Origin: Adiantum capillus-veneris
Lineage: Eukaryota > Streptophyta > Polypodiopsida > Polypodiales > Pteridaceae
Length of the DNA stretch: 64,000 nt
Assembly (NCBI GenBank): GCA_014529385.2
Contig: CM043957.1
Coordinates: 83,115,881 to 83,179,880, forward strand
Reading direction: 5' to 3'
A program made the translations under genes and the position numbers. This document shows positions 24,743-32,780 of the stretch, one piece after another (within the stretch, counting starts at the first letter, position 1; each line of letters opens with the position of its first letter). The notes beneath the pieces were generated by a model, which was given only the letters and a program-made list of their open reading frames with translations, was not told the DNA's origin and searched no databases.

Positions 24743-25883
24743 TGTCACGGGAACCGAATAATAGAGATAGACAGCAAAACAGAGGAAGAAATCTTTATAT
24801 TGATAGTGTTTGATACAACAGAGGAGCAATTGAATATATATATGGGCGCACTCCGTTGTACGGAGCTCGAACCTCCCGACCACCCCCGAGCTTCAATTCG
24901 CTTGCATGCAGCGTCTCACTCGCACTCGCACTCGCACTCGCACTCGCACTCTCACTCGCACTCGCACTCGCACTCGCACTCGCAGAAGAAGAGATCGGTG
25001 AATGATCCCTAAACGCACCACCCGTCGTGCTTTTATCCTTCTTTTCCTCGAAAAGCCTGCACGATTTTCGTACCAAGTATACCTGCGAGAATAATATAAG
25101 AACGTGATCGCTAAGCGATTCGTAAAGGTTAGATTTCTATCATGACACTTTGCACAGGTCCTGTTTCACACATTGATTTCTGCATCGCCTACAAAATAGC
25201 CAAAAGAACATACTCGTGCAACCAATTCAACATGATAATCAAAGTAAAAAAACATAATTATATACCTTCATAATCTGAATTGCCATACTCTACCATGAAG
25301 AAACAATCCACTTCTTGGTTGATAGCAGGGAGAACTGTATGATGTTGTATGTCTGTCTGTCCTTGTGTACACTACACTGCTGCTGCCCTCTGTTTGTTTT
25401 CATCATAACTTTTACAAACGAACTCAGAACAGAGCAATCCAGGTACTCAAAACGACGGGAATAGGTCTGGTCTACAAGACAGCGTAGACAGAATTGCAAA
25501 AAACGTCATGTGTGGCTAAAAACACAACTTTTAGGTCGCGACTCATAAAATCTCTATTTTTGGGTCTCCTCTACTTTTACAACTTATTTTAAGCCTATCC
25601 ATACATTTTAAGCTAAAACACATAAATATAAAACATTGATATTAATAAAAATCTCAATTTTACTGTTCATAGACAGACTATCTGTTATTCATTAATCTTT
25701 ATCAAATATGTCTTTAGTGTATTATTTTAAAAAAAGAATATATGTTCTCTCTTAATATCTCAACTCATTCGTATAAGCTCTATTTAATAGACTATTCAAC
25801 AATCTTTCAAATCGTGCTAACGAAAGATATGTCCTGCTACATTCTTTTTTTCTTTAAGAACTTCAAAGACTAGTCCTATTACA
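24743..25883 (-). repeat. chromovirus 5' LTR
   Basis: 1,141 bp copy of 22266-23407. The hexamer array is at 24916-24983. Confidence 0.92.
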
Positions 25884-26252
25884 GCGACTTACATAAAGAC
25901 TAGCCAAAATATCCCAAGCCTGTTTTGCAGATTTTGTTGAGCAAATGTGAGGAACAATGGTATGCTTCATAGACAACGCAATCAATGCATGAGCCTACGC
26001 ATCCTTTACATCCCAATGAGATTGTTTTGTTGTAGGCCTAATAGCAACAATTCTTGTAGCAAGTCCTGCAACATCCTCACCATTGCCTACATCCTCAGAA
26101 CCAGGACGTACATCAATGCCCTGCACAATATTCTAGACGCCCTTTGACACAAGAACATGTTGCATCATGTAAGCCCACATAGGGTAATTGTCCCCATCCA
26201 ACCTGTCGTCAGCAGTAAACATCTTGAACACATCTGTGTTGTTGTCGGCCAT
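25884..26252 (-). pseudogene. copia Gag N-terminus
   Basis: On the minus strand a Met at 26252-26250 starts M-A-D-N-N-T and continues L-D-G-D-N-Y-P-M-W-A-Y-M-M, the typical copia Gag opening in which a Trp follows N-Y-x-x-W. The frame is lost near 26130, and the coding reaches the target-site duplication GCGAC at 25884-25888, where the nested gypsy element begins. The remainder of Gag is at 22265 leftwards. The leader between this Met and the 5' LTR (26253-26612) has no other feature. Confidence 0.8.
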
Positions 26253-26612
26253 GGTAAATGCTGCACCTAATGTGAAATCTGCCCGTAAAGAGGAGAAACA
26301 AAGCGGGAACAACACGCTATATAGCACAAACCATAGAAGACCGTAAGGCACATGTTATGTAGAAAACGGCACTGACAAAATTTTTGCACAAAATGAAAAA
26401 ATTGCCTGTGCAGACCTGCCTGTAGTAGAAACGGAGGCCGAAATGAGCCCAAATCAAAAATCTGAGAAAACTAAGCTCTACAAGATTTTTCAAAATTTTT
26501 GTCGACCTGGGAATGCTCGCCAAAGCTCACTGAAATTGAAGAAAATGAGCAGGTGTGTTCTGGAGCTGCTGGCGACTAAGCCCGGGAGGATGCAACCTGC
26601 TTTGATACCAAT

Positions 26613-26837
26613 TGTTGGAATTAGGGTTGCAGAGAAACACACAGAGCTTGGAGAAGACGAAGGAAGCTCATGGCACACAATCGAGAGTGTATTACTTAAT
26701 GTGCAATGGAAAGATAGATAGCCCTAGAGTGATGGGAGTATATACAATGCAGGGGGGGGAAAAACTCCTAAAGAGGGAAAAATTGCTCCGGCGGTCCTAG
26801 TGTGTTCACACACATCACTACCACATGTATGGTAACA
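26613..26837 (-). repeat. copia 5' LTR
   Basis: TGTTGGAATT...GGTAACA, 225 bp. On its inner side the minus-strand primer site ATTGGTATCAAAG follows at once. Confidence 0.88.
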
Positions 26838-26929
26838 CTTTGAATCATCAGTGATGTATGTTAGTGATAGTGATGTGTGTTCACACACATCACTACCACA
26901 TGTATATGGTAACACTTTGAATCATCAGT
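26802..26929 (+). repeat. 75-bp partial tandem duplication across the copia LTR edge
   Basis: GTGTTCACACACATCACTAC starts at 26802 and again at 26877. The repeat includes the LTR end and the flank CTTTGAATCATCAGT. It therefore arose after the copia insertion. Confidence 0.8.
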
Positions 26930-26930
26930 C

Positions 26931-27090
26931 CCCATTCGATCTTCTATGATGGAAGCATATCAGATAAACAACAACCAATGGCCATACTTCGACCGCATCA
27001 TGCTTAGCATGATCGTGACTAACAAACCGAATGATGATCGAGATCCACATTATACTGAGTTGTGCTATCATCATCAACATAGCAGGTAAG
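26931..27090 (+). other. possible host exon ending at a GTAAGT splice donor
   Basis: One frame is open from about 26930 through two adjacent Met codons at 26946-26951 to CAG|GTAAGT at 27090-27092. It gives about 50 residues of mixed, non-repetitive composition (M-M-E-A-Y-Q-I-N-N-N-Q-W-P-Y-F-D-R-I-M-L is the start). Downstream the sequence becomes AT-rich, as in an intron. I do not recognise the protein. It lies just outside the copia insertion and may be a fragment of a host gene or of another element. Confidence 0.25.
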
Positions 27091-27099
27091 TGCCCCTGC

Positions 27100-28016
27100 A
27101 CTTACTCAGTATTCAAAAGATGGCTGGTAGGGTTTTCTGCTTGTGATTAAGTTCTAAGGTAAAAAAAATAGGTGATAACTTGTTTGTCATTTGGATTTGA
27201 ACCTTTTGCTCCCCTTTGTATGAGAAATTGATGTCACTACTTGGTTTTTATACATGCTATGACCTACATGCAATACTTTAAGTAATGGATTTACATAGAT
27301 TGTGGACAAGGATCTTCACTTTCAAGTAATTTCTTGAGCCTTAAAATCTCATGTGAGGGTCTCAACAGAGATGGAAGTGAATGTAATTTTTTTTAAATTT
27401 GCCCGTTGTACAAAGGAGATGCTGCCCAAATTTTTCTTTTTAGAGATCTTTAATACTAGAAGCTAGAGTGATGCTACCTCTCGTTGGCTTTAATAATAAT
27501 TGTAGACTTTAAAGGATGACTTTGCAGAACAAATTAAACATCTGCCTCATATGGTACATATCCTTTGGTATCTCATTTATAGGTATACATAAATATAAAT
27601 GACATTATATATAGTATATCTTGTGGAAGCGGTTTTGGATTGGATATTGTACTATGAAGTGGGAATGCATTGAATCATGATTGAAATTCATATGTTTTTT
27701 GAGTTGAATATACATGAGTTTCTTTAACGTTAACTCTCAGTGGAGGATAGGCAGATATGATCACTGTGTTTGCCTACAAACTCATGTGAGATTTTCATAC
27801 AATATGTAGGTACTATATTTTTTTAGAATAATAAGTAGATACAAGCAAAATATTGCAAAAATTTTTACATTTTCACTTATTACTTTGAGTATGGCTCTTA
27901 ACTTATTACATACATGGTTGGCATACAACTTCCATTGTGCTACCTCCATCGATTGTAGCTCGACACTCAGATCTAGTTTACATAGATTGGGTTATTTTTG
28001 GATTTTTACTTACTAG
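27100..28016. other. non-coding flank of element 1
   Basis: AT-rich, no gene seen. A segment at 27340-27430 (TACAAAGGAGATGCTG core) resembles one at 40655-40760 on the other side of element 1. Confidence 0.4.
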
Positions 28017-29731
28017 TGATAGCCGTTTTTCGGCTCTTTGTAATTGCCACAATGAGTTACCTCACTCTACCAAAATCACCCAAACACTGTGGCTATCCCT
28101 ACCATTTCACTGTACATAGGCGTGCGTGAGTCACGGGACTTTTCCCATATTTTCTTCAAAAACCCTCAATTAGCTAGTCATTGGGCTAGTTGAGCCAAAA
28201 AAATAAAAATAAATAAAAAAAATAAAAAATATAAGTATATTATGGCCCATGCATATGTAAATATTTCTTTGTATATAGGGCCTAAATAAAAGATTTTTTC
28301 ATAATTATTTTGGTATTTATTTAAATATTTCTACCTAGGTGTGTGTTATTTATGCTCTGTACATTGCCTCACCATTACCACAATTTTTTCTTACCATTTT
28401 TCATACTCTTTATTCCATATAGAAATATTTTCATGTAAGCTTCTCTTATATTTTGTGTAACTCCATCCCAACAAAAATCCAAAAAAACTAGTTCTATTTA
28501 TGTGTATATTTTTTCACTATTGTGATTTTTTCCTTCCTACATATATTCTCTATTACTCTCATAAATTAGACCACCAAAAATATTCATCTTTTTATGGTAG
28601 ACTTATAATGAGAGAGATTTATTTTGACCCCTTTATATTTTTCCACCTATATTATTTATATTTGACATGTACATATTTTTTAGACCCCTCAATATTTGAT
28701 TTTCTTAGTTGTACTATTCACTTATATCCTAATCTCAACAATATCTTCAATTATAGACCTACCAAATAAGGTCAAGGGTAGGTGGCATGCATACATGCAC
28801 TATGGAGGGCTCACTCTTGGAGGTATTCAAAAGAATCATCCAAAGAAGGACCCCACAAGGACCTTGCAGTGGAAAAAAACGGTCGGTTTTGCTGAATTTT
28901 TAAAGTTCACTTGCTCTCCGAATTTGAAAAGGTGATACAAACAAAAGTTGTAGCTCGTGGGCTGAACTTTTGCCTCAAATTTTTTCATATTTTTTTGAGC
29001 TACGAGCTGTGAGCTATGATTTTTTTAGTGGACCCCATTTTTCCCATGCTATGCAGCCACACTCTCTCTTCCACTTTATCATTTTCCTCTTTCACACACA
29101 CTTCTCCACTCATCATCCCCATCTTTCTCACCACTCCTCTCTGCACACTACTCACCTTCTCCTCAACCTTGAAGAATAAGAGAAACCATGGTGAACTCAT
29201 ACCTCCCACACACAATTCCATTCAAAAATTGACCACCTAGTCTCATTTTTCCTCCTCCAATTTACCCATATCTATAAAAAACCACAAAATTCATCCTCTT
29301 CTCTTAAAAGACAGCATCATGGTGGTTGATTACTCAGCTTCAATTACCTTGTCTCTCAAGGAAGGTCAAGAGTGGAGAAGAAATGTACCGTCAAGGCTAG
29401 TGGACCGTCAACAAGCGTCAAAATCGGCCCTACTCAAGACACTTGGAGCATCAACCTTGTAAGAAAGCCACCTTTTCTTACCTCTTAAGAGTTTTTTTCT
29501 TCCTTATTTGTATCCTACATGGATACTCCCATTGTAAATATCCAATTCCCTTTGTAAATTAATACTAACTCTACTAACACTAACCCACTATGAAAAGTCC
29601 CATCACCTCCATTTCTCTCCTCTCTCTTTCCTCACCAACTTCTTGATAATTCCAAGCAAAAGAAATTAGATAAATTGCTGAAAATCTAACCCAACCATGG
29701 TTAGAGGAGTAACCCTAGCATTCAAAATTGC

Positions 29732-29739
29732 TATAAAAG
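29732..29739 (+). promoter_or_regulatory. element 1 LTR TATA box
   Basis: TATAAAAG followed by GAGGGTGTAGCTAGC, identical in both LTRs (second copy 39371-39378). It would place the transcript start near 29760. Confidence 0.6.
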
Positions 29740-30395
29740 GAGGGTGTAGCTAGCACAAAGGGGGGGCCATAAGCAAGAGCACTATGCTATAGCTTGAGAA
29801 GCCAAGCTCAACCTCTCTAGAAGGAGCTCTTGAGTGGAAGCTCATTGTCTTATGCATGTGCATGTGTTGTAATAGGGGATTAGCAAGGGAACTCTATGCC
29901 ATTGTAAGAGAGAGAGTGATCATTCAATTGAGAGTAGGAAATCTATCATTTCTCCTACTAGTGTAAGCCCAACATTTGCTGAATCAAGGAGGGTGGATTT
30001 GGACTAAGCTTGGATATTTTGTCTCCCTTCCAACGTGAAGTAATGGACAACAATGATGCGTAAGTGTCTTGGTGTTTTTTGTTAAGTTCTTGATAGCTTG
30101 TTCTCTGGTGTTGTCATCAACCTAGCCATAAATCCCACATACTGTAAGAGGGAGACAGGGTGGAGAGGACTCCCCTGGCTTTAAGACAGTGATTGGGGTG
30201 GCTTTTCTTGTGATGTGTTGTGGTGAAATTTACGCAAGCTATGTTGAACAGATACTAATTTCACTTGATTTGTCATGACAGATTTGTAAGAAGGTATTAA
30301 TGCAACAAGCACCCCCTCCCCCTTTCTCTCTCTTTCTTAAATATATAGTTGTGTTTGCTTGATCATTGCCGATACGTTTCAAAGTAGCCCGAGCA

Positions 30396-30398
<3 letters not shown>

Positions 30399-30428
<30 letters not shown>
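30399..30428 (+). repeat. (TC)15 tract in LTR
   Basis: 15 TC units here against 13 in the 3' LTR (40038-40063). Confidence 0.95.
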
Positions 30429-30431
<3 letters not shown>

Positions 30432-30523
30432 TTTTAGGGTGTGAGAGTATTCCATTGGTGTTAGGGTTAGTGTAAATTCCTTGCTTGTTTGTGGGTTGCT
30501 CTAACGATTCTCCTCTTTTGCGT

Positions 30524-30554
30524 CCTAGCTCGCTCTTAAACTAGGTGGTGCCCC
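30524..30554 (+). promoter_or_regulatory. U5 hairpin with primer-site-like sequence
   Basis: CCTAG (30524-30528) pairs with CTAGG (30541-30545) across a 12-base loop. It is followed at once by TGGTGCCCC (30546-30554), the first nine bases of the primer binding site at 30694. Element 2 has the same arrangement at 45086-45114. That conservation between elements with otherwise unlike LTRs points to function. Confidence 0.5.
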
Positions 30555-30693
30555 TTGTGTAGTTGGGATTTGGCTGTGGGTTTGTTGTTTTGGTTTGTGT
30601 TGTGTTGTGCCCCAGCCCCATTGAGCAGCACGGGAGCCTTGAAGGGTGTTTAGAGGCCGCTCTTCTTGTTGCCCGCCCCGGACCGCCTCAAAT

Positions 30694-30711
30694 TGGTGCC
30701 CCCACTGAGGA
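30694..30711 (+). other. element 1 primer binding site
   Basis: TGGTGCCCCCACTGAGGA begins three bases after the LTR. It should pair with the 3' end of a tRNA ending in GGGGGC-A-CCA. It is not the common initiator-Met type. I could not name the tRNA. Confidence 0.75.
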
Positions 30712-30756
30712 ACAGGCTTGTGTATGTTCAACCTTTAGCATAATCAAGTAGCTTGC

Positions 30757-30969
30757 ATGAATCACGAGAATTTGTATGATCCCTTCATTCCCATTGCAAG
30801 GCAAAAGGTACACATAATTGTTAGTACTAAGTTGCAATTTCAACGTGTCATTCGTAGAATTTTAGGTCCTCTTAGGTTGGCCGAGATAAACGCTTCAGTA
30901 AATCCTTTTATTTTGCCTCTCATTAGGTACGACCTTAGTTTGGACGTCTATATTTTTGTTTTGTTTTAA
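30757..30969 (+). CDS. leader ORF A1 (70 aa), accessory protein of unknown function
   Basis: The first ORF after the primer site encodes 70 residues with no known domain. It is basic in the first half and hydrophobic in the second. Its C-terminal half (N-P-F-I-L-P-L-I, D-V-Y-I-F-V-L-F) matches the next ORF: 14 of the last 22 residues are identical. A decayed relative is in element 2 (45882-46100), starting with the same M-N-x-x-N-L. No signal peptide or clear membrane segment is seen. Conservation between copies and elements argues that it is or was translated. How it is expressed is unclear, since it lies at the start of the genomic transcript and needs no splicing. Confidence 0.6.
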   Translation: MNHENLYDPFIPIARQKVHIIVSTKLQFQRVIRRILGPLRLAEINASVNPFILPLIRYDLSLDVYIFVLF

Positions 30970-30990
30970 GCATTAGGACATGCATAGGCC

Positions 30991-31209
30991 ATGGATAATG
31001 GCCCAGGAATAGAGGTTTTTCCCTTTCATTTTACTCCACACATTAGAATAAACGTTGCAATTAGTAGAAAGATCCATTTTCAACAACGAATGGTGTTCAT
31101 GTTTGGTGCCCAAAGAGCAGGAGAAATTCTTGCATCACCAAACCCTGTCATTCTACCTCTCATCAACTACCACACTTCTTTTGATGTACATGTGTTCATT
31201 TTATTTTAA
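30991..31209 (+). CDS. leader ORF A2 (72 aa), paralogue of A1
   Basis: The start codon is 21 bases after the A1 stop. The protein is 72 residues long. Residues 18-72 align without gaps to A1, with shared blocks I-x-V-x-x-x-x-x-F-Q, N-P-x-I-L-P-L-I-x-Y and D-V-x-x-F-x-L-F. The N-termini differ. The two are a tandem duplication within the leader that has diverged a good deal while both frames stayed open, which suggests selection on both. Function not recognised. The stop (TAA) is followed within six bases by the first Met of the next ORF. Confidence 0.6.
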   Translation: MDNGPGIEVFPFHFTPHIRINVAISRKIHFQQRMVFMFGAQRAGEILASPNPVILPLINYHTSFDVHVFILF

Positions 31210-31215
31210 AATGAA

Positions 31216-31791
31216 GTGCAGCCCGGCAAAATAGTGTGTATGTTTGTTTTTTTCTTTGTCCAAGTTGTTACAAGAAACAAAAAAACGATCATTTGTTCTA
31301 ACTGGGAATGTGTGTGCAGTGAAAGTTCAATCCTTAGAGATCTAGCTCTATTACCAGTTGAGTTGCAGGAGCAAGTAGTAAGGCGTCTCCCTCATAACAA
31401 GAGGGTGGTGAAGTTAAGACGGAAGGTCCTACGCGTGGATTCCATTTTCCTCTTGTTGTTGGGCACTAAGGAAGACCGCGCATTCATCCAACTAGTGTGT
31501 GCCCTAAGATTGGTAAATAGAGTGAAATTTGGCGTTTGGCGAGTGCATTTCACCATTGAGGAAGACTCTTCAGGAAACTTGCGGCCAGAGTTCACGCTTC
31601 ATAGACTCACATTTGGTGAATTTTTCCCTCATTTGCGTCTTATTAATAGTCTTCCTTTCGCTTTCAACAAAGGAGATAGGGAGCTATTTAGAGCTTGTCT
31701 TAATAAAGAGAGCATAGAGAAGATTGCAAATTTGTATAAATTCTCATCCTTCTCTACTTTCTATGACACTTTGTTCATAGAGACATTGTAA
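31216..31791 (+). CDS. leader ORF B1 (up to 191 aa), F-box-like N-terminus
   Basis: The frame is open from Met at 31216. The first 36 residues (Phe/Val-rich, then Cys-rich) have no counterpart in B2, so the real start may be later or supplied by splicing. TGTGTGCAG at 31311-31319 resembles an acceptor. Residues 43-68 (D-L-A-L-L-P-V-E-L-Q-E-Q-V-V-R-R-L-P) resemble the opening helix pair of an F-box (L-P-x-E-L-x-x-x-I-L-x-R-L-P). The rest aligns with B2: F-I-Q-x-x-C-A-L, then R-L-x-F-x-E-F, L-I-N-S-L-P-F. The F-box resemblance is weak and based on motif only. An E3-ligase adaptor role would be speculation; no other domain is recognised. Confidence 0.55.
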   Translation: MQPGKIVCMFVFFFVQVVTRNKKTIICSNWECVCSESSILRDLALLPVELQEQVVRRLPHNKRVVKLRRKVLRVDSIFLLLLGTKEDRAFIQLVCALRLVNRVKFGVWRVHFTIEEDSSGNLRPEFTLHRLTFGEFFPHLRLINSLPFAFNKGDRELFRACLNKESIEKIANLYKFSSFSTFYDTLFIETL

Positions 31792-31837
31792 ATCTCTTTA
31801 TGCTTTTGAATGATTTAACCATAATCCTAAGGAGTTT

Positions 31838-32296
31838 TTGTCCAGGAATTTTGTAGCACAAGTGGAGTCTTTAAATCTTGAAAACTTGATTGGACTTGAT
31901 GAGGATGTTCTTTATGAAATTGTGAGAAGGTTGCCTCACTCCGACTGTGTGGAACTCGAAGGAAAGGAGCTCCTAGTCAATTGCTACTTTCTCACGACCT
32001 TCGACGAGCATGAAGATCTAGTTTTTATACAAACCGCTTGTGCGTTGGGAATTGTAGAGCAAGTGCAATTTATCACTTGGGACGTGGTTGCTGTTTTGGA
32101 TCCAGAAAATGAAGTTCTAGAGATTTCTGTTTATCGCCTTAGCTTTGAAGAATTTCAACCCTTCTTAGAGCTCATCAATAGTCTACCTTTTTGTTTTGAT
32201 CAAACAAATCGAGACCTTATTGAAGCTTGGATAGCTGAAGAAGAAAACCTAGAGTGGTATTTTCTCACTTCTTCATTTGCAGGCGAGTGGTTCTAA
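31838..32296 (+). CDS. leader ORF B2 (152 aa), paralogue of B1
   Basis: It begins 46 bases after the B1 stop. TTTTTGTCCAG at 31834-31844 overlaps its start and resembles a 3' splice site. Residues 17-40 (L-I-G-L-D-E-D-V-L-Y-E-I-V-R-R-L-P-H) match the F-box-like stretch of B1, including R-R-L-P-H exactly. Further blocks shared with B1 are F-I-Q-x-x-C-A-L, R-L-S-F-E-E-F-Q-P and L-I-N-S-L-P-F. The protein is strongly acidic, unlike the basic B1, so the pair may have taken on different partners. It ends 49 bases before the Gag start. Function unknown. Confidence 0.55.
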   Translation: MSRNFVAQVESLNLENLIGLDEDVLYEIVRRLPHSDCVELEGKELLVNCYFLTTFDEHEDLVFIQTACALGIVEQVQFITWDVVAVLDPENEVLEISVYRLSFEEFQPFLELINSLPFCFDQTNRDLIEAWIAEEENLEWYFLTSSFAGEWF

Positions 32297-32345
32297 ATCT
32301 CTATTGTATCCCTTATTGTAACTCGTGTTGTAATCTTTCATAATA

Positions 32346-32780
32346 ATGGAGAGCCAACGCCAAATGTCTGGATATCCTCTTTTCTTTGGAGAGCCTGGAG
32401 AGGATGCAGAATTATTTTTAGCAAATCTCAAGATGTCTTGCCGTATCAAGAGGATAGTAACCGATCAAGAACGTGTAGAAATGTTTGAGGTGGTCCTTAG
32501 GAAAGATGCTAGTACTTGGTTTGACTCTTTGCCTGAGGAAGTTAAGGGGAATTACACAGAAGTGTTGAATCGTTTTAAGAGATACTTCTTTGATCCCCAA
32601 AACTCTCAAAAACTATGGCAAGACATTGTTTCTCATAAGCAAAAAGACTTAGATGACTACTACTTGTACAAGCAAGAGTTTCTACATCTTTGGGCTCTAT
32701 GGATACGAAATGTTGCTAAACCTGGTGATGGTGCAGAATTTTTAAAGAAGGAGAGGTTCATAGCCGGGACTCTTTCCTGA
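32346..32780 (+). CDS. gag: Gag (capsid region), frameshifted
   Basis: The first Met of the Gag frame is at 32346. Residues 40-140 carry the retrotransposon Gag core, with A-S-T-W-F-D-S-L (about residue 53) and an F-K-R-Y-F-F motif, as in gypsy Gag proteins that form the capsid. The frame ends early at 32778-32780. Comparison with element 2 Gag and with the downstream frame shows one extra base at about 32769 (in GGGACTC). After it the other frame stays open without a break into the zinc knuckle and Pol. So Gag and Pol were probably one frame originally. A programmed shift is possible, but no slippery heptamer is seen, so mutation or a sequence error is more likely. Confidence 0.85.
   Translation: MESQRQMSGYPLFFGEPGEDAELFLANLKMSCRIKRIVTDQERVEMFEVVLRKDASTWFDSLPEEVKGNYTEVLNRFKRYFFDPQNSQKLWQDIVSHKQKDLDDYYLYKQEFLHLWALWIRNVAKPGDGAEFLKKERFIAGTLS

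Larger units (their letters stand above)
22266..25883 (-). mobile_element. deletion-derivative Ty3/gypsy chromovirus nested in copia Gag
   Basis: Two near-identical LTRs (22266-23407 and 24743-25883; about seven substitutions and one small indel by eye, roughly 0.6 %) flank only 1,335 bases of internal sequence. The target duplication GCGAC is perfect (22261-22265 and 25884-25888). On the minus strand the primer site next to the 5' LTR reads CAATTGGTATCAGAGCAAG, the initiator-Met type. The polypurine tract beside the 3' LTR reads AAGGGGAGAA. The interior holds only a Gag N-terminus and the end of integrase with a chromodomain. Gag core, protease, RT, RNase H and most of the integrase core are gone. 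It is much younger than its copia host. Confidence 0.92.
17131..26837 (-). mobile_element. Ty1/copia LTR retrotransposon, interrupted by two later insertions
   Basis: Two 225-bp LTRs (17131-17355, 26613-26837) enclose copia genes on the minus strand in the order Gag, protease, RT, RNase H. Next to the right LTR the minus strand reads ATTGGTATCAAAG, an initiator-Met-type primer site. Next to the left LTR it reads TAAGGGGGATT, the polypurine tract. Flanks are CTTCG on the left and CTTTG on the right, a 5-bp duplication with one CpG-type transition. The LTRs differ at roughly 7-8 % by eye, so it is fairly old. Most of the integrase is missing. A solo LTR (17863-19838) splits the RNase H, and a gypsy element (22266-25883) splits Gag. 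Without these it would be about 4.1 kb. Confidence 0.9.
28017..30690 (+). repeat. element 1 5' LTR
   Basis: TGATAGCCG...CCGCCTCA. It contains TATAAAAG at 29732, a TC tract at 30399-30428 and the U5 hairpin at 30524-30554. Short frames inside (for example 28500-28769 and 29016-29240) recur in the other LTR and are not genes. Confidence 0.93.

Noticed and set aside
28500-29240. Several 70-90 codon frames, repeated at 38138-38878
   Set aside because: They lie in the LTR of element 1 and appear twice only because the LTR does. Composition is non-coding.
32346-32780. Programmed ribosomal frameshift between Gag and Pol
   Set aside because: No slippery heptamer or following pseudoknot is seen at 32760-32780, and element 2 reads through this point in one frame. 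A one-base insertion is simpler.
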